Numbered from the stretch's first letter, positions 27,151-36,372 are shown. The stretch is 57,668 nt of DNA from Sedimentisphaerales bacterium (GCA_016932895.1 JAFGCA010000584.1:1-57668), one strand, 5' to 3'. A program made the numbers and translations. The notes: generated by a model from the sequence alone, not told the origin.

Positions 27151-28818
27151 TCAAAGATGCAGCACAATCTCTTTGTTGGCGGGGACCGCAACGGTTTTGC
27201 TCTTGTCCCCCGACACGATCTTCAAGTTGAAAGCACCGTCGCTGCGGACGGCAATCGCGCGCGTCCCATCGGCGCCGGCCTCCGCGCAGATCAGCGAAAC
27301 CGTCTTGCCGCCAAACCAGAACCTCTCGATCCCCACCCGCCGGGGCGACCGCACGTTCCAGGTGATCGCATTCGCTCCGGCGTCCGCTTTCACTCCGATC
27401 GCGTATTCGATGAAGAACGCGATGGGCCCGATCCCGGTCCAGCCGACGAAATCGCCCTTGGCGGGCTTGCCCCCCGCGACGCGGGCCGGCGCGTAGTTCT
27501 CCCAGACCGTCCCGGTCTTCTTGAAGACCTCCACGACGCACCGCAAATGGTTCATCGCAATCTCGCGGGCAAGCTCCTCGTAGCCGTACGTCTCCAGGCC
27601 CGCCACGACCATCTTGTCCGTCGGCGCCCAGATAGCGCCGCGCCAGTAGCCGCCGTTCGGATCGAAGCCGTCCTCGTCCGCCGCCAGCGTGGGGACGCGA
27701 TGGACGGTGTTGAACGTCGCGGGGTTCTGCAATTGGGCCACCAGCGCCTCGGCCCGGGACGCCGAGGCCACCTGCGCCAGCAGGGTCCAGAACGCCGCGA
27801 TGCTCTTGACCGGGGCCCGCTCGCCCTCGAGCGTCACGTCGAAATAGAACCGGCGCTGCTCGTCCCACATGTGTTCGTTGATGAGCGCCGCGAGTTCCTC
27901 GGCGTCGTGATGGTACCGCCTGGCTTCCCTCTCCTTGCCGAGCACGCGGGCCATTTCGGACAGATGACGCGCGAACAGCACCATCTCGGCGGAAATATCG
28001 ATCCCCGTCCCGCCCGAGACCAAATGCGGGTTGCGCGTGGCGTTGTCCATGCTCGCCCAGTCGGTCATGTAGAGTCCGTTGCCCTGGCGGATGTATTTCT
28101 GCAAGGCCGCGTAGTACCGAACCAAAGGCTCCCAGACCATGCCCAGTCGCGCCCGGTCGCCGGTGAGACGAAAGCTCTCCATCTCAGCCCAGGCGAAGAT
28201 CGGATGGTTGAGACTGTCCAGGGTCAGTTTCGGTGCCGGCGCCGGGACCGTCCGGCCCCGGTAGACCACCGGGGTCTTCGGCGCCGCGGTGGCCAGGTTG
28301 TATCCCCACCGGCTAAACAGCGGCTCGCTGTCGCGGTTGACCCACGCCTCGAAATCCTTGCCCGTGGCGCGGTTGATCTCGCGACAAATCTCGCCATCCT
28401 CGTGCTGCTTGATGTAGAAGTTGTCCAGCGAGCCGATCCCGGGCACGTACGGATGGGCGTAGTTGCAGAACATCGTCAGAAAGCACGTGTCCCACAGGAA
28501 GATGTTCTGGTTGAAGGCGGCATCGATGAACTGGGAGACGTAGCCGCTGCCCGGAGCCGGCTCGTGGAAGTTCTTGAACGCCAGCTCCCACGTCTTCCAG
28601 TAGCACGCGACGTAGGCCGGGTCTTCCTCGAAGATCGGCGCCGGAAGCTTCTCCCGCGTGCTCGCGAACGCCGGCAGAGGCTTGGGAACGTACCGCTTCT
28701 TGCCGAAGAACTTCCCCTGTTGCGCCGCGGCGCCGCTCGTCATAAACGCCACCATCACAAGTACGGCCCCAACAACAAACACAGGCCTTGGCCTGCAACC
28801 CATCGATCCTACGTTCAC
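27151..28818 (-). CDS. Secreted MGH1-like / GH63-type alpha-toroid glycosidase
   Basis: A 555-aa exported enzyme with a signal peptide (VFVVGAVLVMVAFMTSGAAA-QQ). The body is the (alpha/alpha)6 barrel of the trehalase/GH63/mannosylglycerate-hydrolase-like group. NQNIFLWDTCFLTMFCNYAHP carries the Asp expected to be the general acid. Further blocks are MTDWASMDNATRNPHL and YWRGAIWAPTDKMVVAGL, followed by a small C-terminal beta domain. It should cleave an alpha-linked sugar; the exact linkage is not readable. GTG 28818 is preceded by GGAGGAAAACGCC, and ATG 28803 with GTAGGAT upstream is a reasonable alternative. The MBL gene follows 37 bases downstream, so the two may share a transcript. Confidence 0.8.
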   Translation of the reverse strand: MNVGSMGCRPRPVFVVGAVLVMVAFMTSGAAAQQGKFFGKKRYVPKPLPAFASTREKLPAPIFEEDPAYVACYWKTWELAFKNFHEPAPGSGYVSQFIDAAFNQNIFLWDTCFLTMFCNYAHPYVPGIGSLDNFYIKQHEDGEICREINRATGKDFEAWVNRDSEPLFSRWGYNLATAAPKTPVVYRGRTVPAPAPKLTLDSLNHPIFAWAEMESFRLTGDRARLGMVWEPLVRYYAALQKYIRQGNGLYMTDWASMDNATRNPHLVSGGTGIDISAEMVLFARHLSEMARVLGKEREARRYHHDAEELAALINEHMWDEQRRFYFDVTLEGERAPVKSIAAFWTLLAQVASASRAEALVAQLQNPATFNTVHRVPTLAADEDGFDPNGGYWRGAIWAPTDKMVVAGLETYGYEELAREIAMNHLRCVVEVFKKTGTVWENYAPARVAGGKPAKGDFVGWTGIGPIAFFIEYAIGVKADAGANAITWNVRSPRRVGIERFWFGGKTVSLICAEAGADGTRAIAVRSDGAFNLKIVSGDKSKTVAVPANKEIVLHL

Positions 28819-28995
28819 GGCGTTTTCCTCCAGCGAAGACTCTCTGTCACTTCATCCGGCCGCCTCGTGGCAACTACCGCCACGGCACGGCCCATCGGAC
28901 ACGCCATAGAATACCGGTCCCAGCCGAAAAGAGCAATCTCCGCAAAGCCGGTCGGCAAGGCGCCCGCGCGTCTGTGAGAATGCCCTGGCATGTGG

Positions 28996-29107
28996 GTGGC
29001 AGCGTCAAGCGGCAGCTTGGCGATGGGGGACTTGTCTGCTGCGTGTGGAGCTGTATGAACCCCGGGGGTTGAGCCATCGCCAAGACCTTCGGCCTTGACG
29101 CTGCCAC
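28996..29107. repeat. Copy C of the 112-bp GTGGCAGCGTCAAG palindromic repeat
   Basis: The same length and arms as copy A. The right-arm hairpin reads AAGACC-TTC-GGCCTT and so has one mismatch. The 5' flank from 28968 resembles the flank of copy A (GCGTCTG...). The 3' flank (GGTTGTCCAGGGCCCAAAAC and on to about 29139) matches copy D. It lies in the 442-base gap between divergent genes (28819-29260); no gene is seen there. Confidence 0.85.
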
Positions 29108-29260
29108 CCGTGGTTGTCCAGGGCCCAAAACAATGATGCCCGAAAGAGTGCTCAGACTCCGCGTCCGCCGGTGCGACGACTTCTCCTTGACGCGGCGGCC
29201 GGGCCTTTGTAGACTGGTTGTCGGTGTTTGGGCTGTCGTTGGGCACACAGGGGGATCTTC

Positions 29261-30034
29261 ATGAGGTGCCGCAGAGCTTTCACGCTGATCGAGCTGCTGG
29301 TCGTTATCGCGGTGCTCGCACTGCTGATGGCCATTTTGCTGCCGGCGCTGCAGCGGGCCAGGGATCAGGCACGAGACGTCGTCTGCCGGTCCAATCTCCG
29401 GGGGGCCGGAGCGGCTATCTTCATGTACCTGCAAGACAACGAGCACACATGGCCCAACCTGCACACCTACGAGACCAACACGAACGGACACCTCTGGTGG
29501 GACGACAAGGGCAACCCGCTCAGGGCCGGCGACCGCCGTGCCTACTGGGGCATCGCCTTCATCGACTATGCGAAGGACAGAGAGCTTTTCGGCTGCCCTT
29601 CGTTTCGCAACTTCTGCGAAATGATCGCCCAGGACCTCCTCTATGGCGGCGATCATCGCTTCATCTACACCTCGGCCTTCGCCGCCAACGGCTGGCTCAG
29701 CGAAGAGAAGACCACGCGTATGCCGCATCCCGCCGAGGTCCTCGTCGCCCACGATCACATGGAACCCAGGGTCGAGCACGGCAACCGGGCCGAACGCTCG
29801 GACATGCTCTTCCCCAGCCCCACGGGGGTGAATCTCACGCACTACCGAAAGGGCGCCAGCCGGGCGAGCTGGTATCGAGGCATCTTTCGCCACAACGTGC
29901 GATCGGGAGGCCAGTTCGAGACCGGCGGCACTCTGAACATCCTCTGGCTGGACACCCACGTCAGCCGCCTAAGAGAAACCACCGGCGAAGGCGTCCTAAA
30001 ACGCTGGTACGACCCCCTAAACAAAAACCCCTGA
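29261..30034 (+). CDS. Pseudopilin-like secreted protein (prepilin N-methylation leader)
   Basis: A 257-aa protein whose N-terminus is a class III (prepilin) signal: the short basic leader MRCRRA is followed by [21 protein letters not shown], with Glu5 of the mature protein. The rest ([30 protein letters not shown]...) matches the planctomycete DUF1559-like/type II secretion G-like group, ending in [13 protein letters not shown], reminiscent of the H-X9-DG motif. These proteins occur in large paralogous sets in Planctomycetota with unknown roles, perhaps in pseudopili. The start is ATG 29261 with GGGGGATC upstream. No secretion ATPase or peptidase is nearby, and a second example lies at 54068. 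Confidence 0.85.
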   Translation: MRCRRAFTLIELLVVIAVLALLMAILLPALQRARDQARDVVCRSNLRGAGAAIFMYLQDNEHTWPNLHTYETNTNGHLWWDDKGNPLRAGDRRAYWGIAFIDYAKDRELFGCPSFRNFCEMIAQDLLYGGDHRFIYTSAFAANGWLSEEKTTRMPHPAEVLVAHDHMEPRVEHGNRAERSDMLFPSPTGVNLTHYRKGASRASWYRGIFRHNVRSGGQFETGGTLNILWLDTHVSRLRETTGEGVLKRWYDPLNKNP

Positions 30035-30272
30035 CCCACCTGCGGCGACTCAACCCTGCTCCCATACAAAGCAGAGAAGATCCCCGCGCCATGACATACC
30101 CCGCACGAACGAACCGCAATCGGCACGAGTCCTATCGTGAACCTTCCTCTCCGCCAAAACCTTCGCTTCCGGAAAGCGTGCCGTACACCTTCAATTGTCC
30201 CCCAGAGTTTTGTACAATCTCCAAATCGAGAAATAAATAATATGCTGGTGTTCGGCCATTGGAGGACACACT

Positions 30273-31235
30273 ATGCTACGATGGTGGTTCGCCTTGATGC
30301 TCGTGGCGGTTGTTTTCGCTCAGGCCCGGGCGCAAGAAACGCCAAAGAAGACCTATGGCAGTGCGTTTCTTGATGCCTATTTCGAGCCCAACGGGGTTAT
30401 CCGCGATGCTATCAAGCTTAGATTCAAATGTCACGTGGCCGAGAATACCTGTTGGCGCCGCGGCAACCAACAGGTGTGGAAGATCATCTTCATGAATCAT
30501 TTCCTGGCCGGTGACGCGGGTCAACGGTGGCGAGAATTTGAGAGCAACGTGTATAGTTGGCGGTTCACGTACCCGCACTTGACTCGGATGGTTCCTGGTC
30601 AGCCCTCCGCTCGGCGTGATATTCAAGGCGAATCGAGTATCTTTCTTTCCATTTCTGACAATTACAGGGATCGCAGAATAGGAGCGCGTTCGCGGGATCA
30701 AGCGATGTTTCCAACCATGGATCAGGAGATCGATGCCATCAAGGATTTTTGGAAACGAGAACAAGTCTCACAGGAAGACCTGACGGGGAAGACTCTTGCA
30801 GTGGAGGTTACGCGCGGTCCGATCGCAGCAGATTCTTCCAACTGGTCCGTGCACGGCGCCTTGCCGGCAGACCAATACCGCATTTGGACCATGACTGTGT
30901 CGTGGGGTGGCAGGTCGCACGCCGTGGATGTCGTCATGCCGGACTCAGGCGCTCGCTTCTATCGTCCCGGCACTCCGGTACGCATCGCGACCGAGGCGTT
31001 CTTCGTCAACCCCGGTTTGCTGCGTGTCTTTTATTGGGACTTCGAGATCCAGCGTGTGAATCAGTCGTCCCGGTATCCACTGCGAAAGTGGAAGTTGGTC
31101 AACACAGACGCCAGGCCGGGCGACAACACCTGGGGAATGAAGTTGGCGATGTTTCAAGGTCGGCCTGCTATCGAAGTCAGCAACGATGGTACGCGCACGT
31201 ATATGCAAAAGGGTGACATCATCGAATTGAAATGA
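30273..31235 (+). CDS. Secreted protein of unknown function
   Basis: A 320-aa protein with a clear signal peptide (WWFALMLVAVVFAQARAQ). I do not recognise the family. The mature region is mixed alpha/beta with several aromatic clusters (QQVWKIIFMNHF, YSWRFTYPHLTRMVPG, RVFYWDFEIQRVN, DNTWGMKLAMFQG); the last 90 residues read as beta strands. No catalytic motif stands out. The ribosome-binding site GGAGGACAC lies just upstream. The gene stands alone, with 238 bases before it and 625 after. Its codon use looks less GC-biased than its neighbours by eye. A weak TTCAAT-N17-TACAAT promoter candidate ends at 30218. Confidence 0.7.
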   Translation: MLRWWFALMLVAVVFAQARAQETPKKTYGSAFLDAYFEPNGVIRDAIKLRFKCHVAENTCWRRGNQQVWKIIFMNHFLAGDAGQRWREFESNVYSWRFTYPHLTRMVPGQPSARRDIQGESSIFLSISDNYRDRRIGARSRDQAMFPTMDQEIDAIKDFWKREQVSQEDLTGKTLAVEVTRGPIAADSSNWSVHGALPADQYRIWTMTVSWGGRSHAVDVVMPDSGARFYRPGTPVRIATEAFFVNPGLLRVFYWDFEIQRVNQSSRYPLRKWKLVNTDARPGDNTWGMKLAMFQGRPAIEVSNDGTRTYMQKGDIIELK

Positions 31236-31860
31236 CGCATGCCGCACCGCTTCACGGACTGCGCCATCGCCGAACCATCCGGCGCAGCGGAGCGTCGGGT
31301 AGCACCCCAGGTCGAGTCAGTGGTTAACGGCCGCCGCCCTTTGACCTGCGGATTAGATATATGATTCACACACATCGTTTCAATCGCTGGGCCGGCGTCG
31401 ATCTTATTAGTTCAGTAGGGTGAGCGAGCCGAAATGATCTGTGTCAAATCCTTGTGCCAACGATCTTGGGTTGGTCTACGGTCGGTCTTGGTAAAGGAGT
31501 AGACCTCTCACGGAGGCGCAGAGACGCGCGGTTTCAAGTAATCAGCATGGGCTGAAGCCCATCCTACCGCCCCGTGCGATTGGAGATTGGGGGATTTGGG
31601 ATTGGAGGCGGTGGGGGCAAGGCGCTATGAAGGCGGGGTGGACACGGAGATGTGTGTAAATGCAATTTTAGAAAGGAGTTAAAGATTCTGCTCTGTGGCC
31701 TCTGCGTCTCTGTGGTGAACAACCGGTTCGGGCGGGAGGTTCTGTCGCCGTGGGAGGGGCCTGGGGGGTTGTTGCGGGTGAGGTGAGGGTTGGGATTGAC
31801 GGGGGGCGGCTGGTGCCTTAGCATGTCGGCGAACGTAATGGGCAATGGAAAGGGATTGTA
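31236..31860. other. 625-base intergenic region with REP-like remnants
   Basis: I see no gene. The stretch contains the palindrome TGGGCT-GA-AGCCCA (31549-31562) in a CATGGGCTGAAGCCCATCC context. It also holds two oppositely oriented fragments of a CACGGAGGCGCAGAGACGC-type repeat (31506-31528 and 31691-31720). Both resemble dispersed intergenic repeats seen in other planctomycete-like genomes (recalled, not checked). The promoter of purC probably lies in the last 100 bases, but no clear -35/-10 pair was found. Confidence 0.55.
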
Positions 31861-32757
31861 ATGGGTACAGTACTACAGACGAACATTGCCGGCACGAAAC
31901 CGAGCCGGGGCAAAGTCCGCGACATCTACGACCTGGGCGAGGCGCTGCTGATCGTGGCGACCGACCGCATCAGCGCCTTCGACGTGGTCATGGCCAACGG
32001 GATTCCCAGCAAAGGCGTGGTCCTGACGCAGATATCGAAGTTCTGGTTCGACTTCCTCAAGGGCGAGGTTGAACACCACTTGATCAGCGACGACGTGGCC
32101 GATTTTCCGGCGCCGTTTTGCGACCAGGCCGAGCAGTTGGCCGGCCGGAGCATGCTGGTCAAGAAGGTCGAGGTCCTGCCCATCGAGTGCGTGGTGCGGG
32201 GCTATCTGGCGGGCTCGGGCTGGAAGGAATACCAGGCCGACGGGACGGTCTGCGGCGTCAAGCTCCCGGCCGGCCTGAAACAGTGCGACAAGCTGCCCGA
32301 GTTGATCTTCACGCCGGCGACCAAGGCCGAGCTCGGCGAGCACGACGAGAACATCAGCTTCGAGAAAGCCGCTGAGATCATCGGGCAGGAAAAAGCGGCC
32401 TACGTGCGCGACCGTAGCATGGAGATCTTCGCCAAAGCCGGCGCGTACGCCGAGAGCAAGGGGCTGATCCTGGCCGATACGAAGTTCGAGTGGGGTCTCG
32501 TGGACGGCAAGATCATCCTGATCGACGAGGTGCTCACGCCCGATTCCTCGCGCTTCTGGCCCGCCGACAAGTACGAGGCCGGACGCGACCAGGAGAGCTT
32601 CGACAAGCAGTTCGTCCGCAACTACCTGGAAGAGATCCACTTCGACAAGTCCGGCCCCGGCGTCACGCTCCCGGACGACATCGTCGCCAAGACCAGCGAG
32701 AAATACATCGAAGCCTACGAACGGCTCACCGGCAAACCCTTTGCCTGGAAACAGTAA
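31861..32757 (+). CDS. purC: Phosphoribosylaminoimidazole-succinocarboxamide synthase
   Basis: SAICAR synthase, 298 aa, the purine biosynthesis step that joins aspartate to CAIR using ATP. It is of the longer, yeast-like type. The N-terminus ([30 protein letters not shown]) contains the nucleotide-binding GKVRDIY motif and the DRISAFD signature. The second signature lies in [53 protein letters not shown] is the substrate-binding block. This is a complete cytoplasmic housekeeping enzyme. It stands alone, with no other pur gene in the window, so it is probably monocistronic. The start is ATG 31861 with GGAAAGGG about 7 bases upstream. Confidence 0.96.
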   Translation: MGTVLQTNIAGTKPSRGKVRDIYDLGEALLIVATDRISAFDVVMANGIPSKGVVLTQISKFWFDFLKGEVEHHLISDDVADFPAPFCDQAEQLAGRSMLVKKVEVLPIECVVRGYLAGSGWKEYQADGTVCGVKLPAGLKQCDKLPELIFTPATKAELGEHDENISFEKAAEIIGQEKAAYVRDRSMEIFAKAGAYAESKGLILADTKFEWGLVDGKIILIDEVLTPDSSRFWPADKYEAGRDQESFDKQFVRNYLEEIHFDKSGPGVTLPDDIVAKTSEKYIEAYERLTGKPFAWKQ

Positions 32758-32780
32758 GAGGGCGGACAGGGCATCGAATC

Positions 32781-32880
32781 GCGTGAAGCGTAGCTCGTGA
32801 AGCATATTTCGTGAAGCGTATCTCGGGCCAACCGGCGGTTTGCCCTTCACGAGATACGAGATGCGAGACAGGAGATACGC
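32781..32880. repeat. CGTGAAGCGTA direct/inverted repeat cluster
   Basis: Three imperfect copies of CGTGAAGCGTATYTCG follow one another (32782-32825). They are followed by the complementary wording CTTCACGAGATACGAG and a second GAGATACG (32845-32879). The tract can fold into alternative hairpins. It fills much of the 258-base gap between purC and the first ECF sigma gene, and could act as a transcription-termination or REP-type element. Confidence 0.55.
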
Positions 32881-33015
32881 TCTGCGCATGCGGTCGGACA
32901 GGCTCGTTTGCGTTCCTGTTGAGCCGGTGTCTTTGCCCGTTGAGAATATTGCGTCCCAGAGCGAGATTTTTGTAATTCAGGGTGGCTCGCTTCGTCTCTA
33001 CTTTGGAACTGCACT

Positions 33016-33555
33016 GTGGAGTTCGGTTTGGACGGACGTTGCGACAAAGACCTGGTCATGGCCTCGTGCCGGGGGGACCGGCCGGCGTATGCCAACCTGG
33101 TCCGGCGGCATCACAACCACGTCTTCCTCGTCTGCCTGGGCGTCTTAGGCAACGTGCACGACGCCGAAGACGTCGCGCAGGAGGCCATGCTCAAGGGCTT
33201 CGAGCGGATTCGCCAGCTCCGCGACGGCGCGCAGTTCGGCGCCTGGGTTGCGAAGATCGCCAGGAACCTGAGCGTCACCGTACTCCGCAGGCGGCGAGGG
33301 GCCGAGAGAGCCGCCGGCGAAAGGAGCCACGCGGAGCGCCCCGCTGCCGATCCGGGCCACGAGGGTTTGCAGGGCGCGATCGCCCAACTGCCCCTGGACC
33401 TGCGGCTGCCCCTGGTGATGTACTACTTCGACGGGCAAAACGTCAAAACCGTCGCCCGCCATCTCGACATATCGACTTCGGGCGTCTACCTGAAGCTGAG
33501 AACCGCGATCAGAGAGTTGCACGACATCTTGACTACGCAAGGAGAAGCACGATGA
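33016..33555 (+). CDS. ECF RNA polymerase sigma factor 1
   Basis: A 179-aa sigma-70-family ECF protein. Region 2 begins DKDLVMASCRGDRPAYANLVRRHHNHVF and continues NVHDAEDVAQEAMLKGF, the typical region 2.2-2.3 wording. Region 4 (IAQLPLDLRLPLVMYYFDGQNVKTVARHLDISTSGVYLKLRTAIREL) contains the helix-turn-helix that reads the -35 element. It directs RNA polymerase to its regulon and is held inactive by the zinc-finger anti-sigma protein whose gene overlaps its stop codon by four bases (ATGA). The start is GTG 33016; ATG 33058 would cut into the conserved region 2 start. Confidence 0.92.
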   Translation: MEFGLDGRCDKDLVMASCRGDRPAYANLVRRHHNHVFLVCLGVLGNVHDAEDVAQEAMLKGFERIRQLRDGAQFGAWVAKIARNLSVTVLRRRRGAERAAGERSHAERPAADPGHEGLQGAIAQLPLDLRLPLVMYYFDGQNVKTVARHLDISTSGVYLKLRTAIRELHDILTTQGEAR

Positions 33556-34280
33556 ACGGACCTTGCCCGGACATGCAGGAACCAATCGCCGACTACGTCA
33601 TCGCCGCGCTGGACGAGGAACAGGCCGGGGCGTTGCGGAGCCACCTGGCCGGTTGTGACAATTGCCGGCGCTATCTCAAGGATCTGCAAGAGCAGGGGCA
33701 ATCGCTGGTCGGCCTTGGCCGGGAGATCGAGGCCGGTGCGAGTCTGCGTCAGGACCGGGTGATCCAGGCGTTGGAAGGTGTCACGCCCGCCGGGCGCCGC
33801 GAAGCGCCGCTGTTGGTCTGGCGACTGGCGCGGATGGCGGTCGCGGCGGTTCTCATTCTGGGCGCCGGCATCGTCATGGGCCGGTTGACCGCGCCGCAGC
33901 CGGTGGATATCGACCGGCTCCGCGCCGACGTCGAGACGTCGGTCCTGGCCTCGCTCAAGCCGGCCGTTGGGCAGGACCTTCTGACGGAGGTGGATCGACG
34001 CGTGCAGGCGGCGCTGTCGGCCGACGGTGCGGATCGCCAAGCCGAGATCGTCGAGCGGATTCGACAGGACTTGCGCGTCTTCGCGGCCCAGTTGACCGCC
34101 GGCTCCGAAGCGCGGATGGACCAGCGCGTCGCCGAGCTCGTCGAGCTCATCGAGGCGGCCCGGCGCAAAGACCGCCAGCAGGTCGCCCGGGCCCTGGAGC
34201 AGATGAAGACGAAGATGGGCATGGGATTGTATTCCCTGGCGGCCCGCACCAGTGACGTGCCGGTGGCGGTGCCCAATTAG
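33552..34280 (+). CDS. Zinc-finger (zf-HC2) anti-sigma factor with coiled-coil sensor
   Basis: A 242-aa single-pass membrane protein. The N-terminus carries the anti-sigma zinc-binding set: an early Cys (PCPDM) and HLAGCDNC (His-x3-Cys-x2-Cys), which grips the sigma factor. A TM helix lies at about residues 95-112 (MAVAAVLILGAGIVMG). The periplasmic part (about 115-225) is charged and heptad-like (DRLRADVETSVLASL ... RRVQAALSA ... VAELVELIEAARRKD), so a coiled coil that could oligomerise or bind the envelope is likely. It overlaps the sigma gene by four bases, which supports co-translation and function as its cognate anti-sigma factor. Confidence 0.88.
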   Translation: MNGPCPDMQEPIADYVIAALDEEQAGALRSHLAGCDNCRRYLKDLQEQGQSLVGLGREIEAGASLRQDRVIQALEGVTPAGRREAPLLVWRLARMAVAAVLILGAGIVMGRLTAPQPVDIDRLRADVETSVLASLKPAVGQDLLTEVDRRVQAALSADGADRQAEIVERIRQDLRVFAAQLTAGSEARMDQRVAELVELIEAARRKDRQQVARALEQMKTKMGMGLYSLAARTSDVPVAVPN

Positions 34281-34327
34281 CCATGTAGTATGAGCAAGCC
34301 AGTGCTCCGTCTCAAGTCATTAAAGGG

Positions 34328-34434
34328 TTGTCATGCTGAACGAAGTGAAGCATCCGGGTCGAGAGAGACAAGCCGGCATCGCACGAGAAGGGACGTACGA
34401 CGGCCGGATCCTTCGCTTCCGCTCAGGATGACAA
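34328..34434. repeat. REP-like inverted repeat (TGTCATGCTGAACGAAG type)
   Basis: TTGTCATGCTGAACGAAGTG and AAGCATCC run from 34328 to 34355. They are matched by GGATCCTTCGCTTCCGCTCAGGATGACAA (34406-34434) with a few mismatches. Together they form a long stem over an about 50-base centre. A second member of the same family is at 44403-44504. Confidence 0.75.
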
Positions 34435-34490
34435 TCGTCGTGTGACAAGCGACGCAGCAAGGGGTATTGAATCCTTGAAAGGGGATGATC

Positions 34491-36164
34491 ATGGACTTTC
34501 GCAGTCGTTGTTTTGCCGTCGTGGCCGTTGCGGCCCTGGCCGCGCCCGTCTGCCTCGCCGACGTCGAGGCGACCCGAGAGACCTTCACGATCTCGGGGTC
34601 GCTGGGCCTGCCGGGCGTGACGATGCAGGGCTTTCCGGGAGCGCCGGTTAGCGACGACAACGGTTGTTACAGCGTCGTGGTGCCGCACGGGTGGAGTGGT
34701 ACGATCAGCCCGGTCAGGGAGGGCTTCCTGTTCGCGCCTGTGAACAAGCAGTACGCGTCAGTCCGAAAGGATATGGAGAACCAGGACTACGTCGCTGCAC
34801 GGATTACCTTCACGATCTCGGGACAGGTGGGCTTGGCGGGCGTGATCATGAGGGGGCTTCCCGGGCAGCCGATCACCGATGCGCGCGGTCTCTACCTGAC
34901 TCAGGTGGACTACGGCTGGACGGGCGTCGTAACTCCTGAGAAGGAGGGGTATACCTTCGAGCCTCCGCAGAGGATGTACACCAGGCTGGCGGCCGATCAG
35001 ACCAATGAGAACTACTCGAGCCGGCAGCGCACTCTGACGATATCCGACTGTATCATCGTTGGCGACGAGCCTTTGGAAGGTGTGACGGTCACGGCCGATC
35101 CCGGGGAGGCCTCCGTCGTGACGGATTCGCGCGGGCGTTACAGCCTCGAAGTCCCCTTTGGCTGGACGGGCCAGCTCACTTTGTCCAAGCCGGGCTTCGT
35201 TTTCACGCCTTCGAGCAAACCGTACCGAAATCTCACGATGGATATCGTCGACGGAAAGGCCCGACCCCCGGCCGGTCTGACCGTGGGAAGGTCTCGCGCG
35301 ACAGGCCGTTTTCCCGGTCAGCCCCCGCTTCGGCCCTCCTCACCGCCGAACGTTCTGGTGGTACCGACAATGCAGGTCGATCCCGCCGGCTTTGCCGAGA
35401 TGACGGAGGACCTGGGCGTCATGCTCCACATTCTGCAGGAGAAGCTGAGCAAGCCTCAGACGATTCTTGGCGTGCTCGACGACTATGGCGATTTCTTCGC
35501 CTCCGACAGCGAGGGGGCCCGGGCCCTGTACATCCAGGGTCACAGCGTCCTGTTCCTGATGGAAGTGAATTTCCCGTTGCCGTCGGCGGTCGATGCGCCG
35601 GTGCGCGTCGAGCGCGAGCCCGCCGGGCCGGTCGATCCCGTCTGGCAGAGAGCGCGCGAGAAGCTGTACTCGCCCGGGTCGACAATGAGACGCCTCCCGG
35701 CAGCGACGGAGACGATCAGCTTCGAGCAGTTCCAGGAAGACCTGCTCAAGACGCTCAAGCACGCCGCCAATATCCGCCACGTCGATCCCAACGAGAAAGT
35801 GATCCTGACCGTTCTCTCGCAAAGCGGAGGGGCTTTGCCGCCCGGCGCGGGAGGCTTTGGCGGTTCGGCGTTCGGCAGGAGCGGGGGAGGCGGTTACGCC
35901 GCAGGCGGCTCGGCCGGAGGCTTCAGCGGCGGGAGCAGCCCCTTCGGTGGGGGCGCGGGCGGGGGGAGCTTCCGCAGCGAATCCTTCGGATACGGCTTTG
36001 GAACAGCGGGCTCGAGTTTGCGCCGGGGCGCAATCCCTGCTGCTGCGGCGAGCGCGACCACGGTGCTGACGATGCAGGCGCGGAAAGCCGACATCGACGC
36101 GTTCGCCCGCGGTGAGCTGGACGTCGAGCAGTTCCGAGAGAAGGTCAAGACGTTTGCGTATTGA
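34491..36164 (+). CDS. Secreted triple-repeat, glycine-rich protein
   Basis: A 557-aa exported protein with a signal peptide (SRCFAVVAVAALAAPVCLA-DV). Residues about 25-250 are three copies of a ~75-residue beta module. In the first two the pattern is FTISG-x-GLxGVxMxGxPGxP, a DxxGxY strand, GWxGxxxPxxEGxxFxP and a closing Y; the third copy is diverged (LTISDCIIVG). This resembles carboxypeptidase-regulatory/Cna-B-like modules. The middle (about 285-445) is unrecognised and mixed, and residues 450-520 are very rich in Gly and Ser (GGGYAAGGSAGGFSGG). No enzyme motif is seen. ATG 34491 fits AAAGGGG best; ATG 34485 is in frame. It lies downstream of the first ECF/anti-sigma pair. Confidence 0.78.
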   Translation: MDFRSRCFAVVAVAALAAPVCLADVEATRETFTISGSLGLPGVTMQGFPGAPVSDDNGCYSVVVPHGWSGTISPVREGFLFAPVNKQYASVRKDMENQDYVAARITFTISGQVGLAGVIMRGLPGQPITDARGLYLTQVDYGWTGVVTPEKEGYTFEPPQRMYTRLAADQTNENYSSRQRTLTISDCIIVGDEPLEGVTVTADPGEASVVTDSRGRYSLEVPFGWTGQLTLSKPGFVFTPSSKPYRNLTMDIVDGKARPPAGLTVGRSRATGRFPGQPPLRPSSPPNVLVVPTMQVDPAGFAEMTEDLGVMLHILQEKLSKPQTILGVLDDYGDFFASDSEGARALYIQGHSVLFLMEVNFPLPSAVDAPVRVEREPAGPVDPVWQRAREKLYSPGSTMRRLPAATETISFEQFQEDLLKTLKHAANIRHVDPNEKVILTVLSQSGGALPPGAGGFGGSAFGRSGGGGYAAGGSAGGFSGGSSPFGGGAGGGSFRSESFGYGFGTAGSSLRRGAIPAAAASATTVLTMQARKADIDAFARGELDVEQFREKVKTFAY

Positions 36165-36172
36165 GAGGAGTT

Positions 36173-36334
36173 CTGCAAAATGGAGATTAGGCTTACTTTA
36201 GGAAGGAAGAACCGTCCTCGTGATTCTTCCTTCCGAGAGCGCAAGTGCTTGCGTATAGGGTTGTAAACCCATTCTTCAAGGAAATCACACCAACGATTTC
36301 CTTGAAGAATACAAGCCTAATCTCCATTTTGCAG
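36173..36334. other. 162-nt multi-hairpin element with 22-bp perfect terminal stem
   Basis: The terminal arms 36173-36194 and 36313-36334 are perfect reverse complements (starting CTGCAAAATGGAG). Inside, four hairpins account for most of the rest. The first is GGAAGGAAGAA (36201-36211) with its complement at 36224-36234, 11 bp perfect. The second is CGCAA/TTGCG around 36240-36253. The third is GGGTT-GTA-AACCC (36258-36270). The fourth is a 16-bp perfect stem, 36271-36286 with 36295-36310. The element is clearly more AT-rich than the surrounding coding DNA. It starts 8 bases after the stop of the glycine-rich protein gene. It could be a MITE-like mobile element, a structured RNA or a terminator; it does not look like an attC site or tRNA. 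Confidence 0.8.
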
Positions 36335-36372
36335 GGCTCTGGCTGCCAACCTGACAAGGAAAGGGAAGGAAG

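Noticed and set aside
28874..29959. 361-codon minus-strand frame across repeat C and the pseudopilin gene
   Set aside because: It reads through the palindromic repeat and opposite a gene with a clear prepilin leader.
32781..32880. CRISPR array
   Set aside because: The repeats are short, imperfect and partly inverted, with no regular unique spacers and no cas genes nearby.
36173..36334. Integron attC site or tRNA as an explanation of the 162-nt element
   Set aside because: No RYYYAAC/GTTRRRY boxes and no acceptor/T-loop wording; five perfect stems do not match a cloverleaf.
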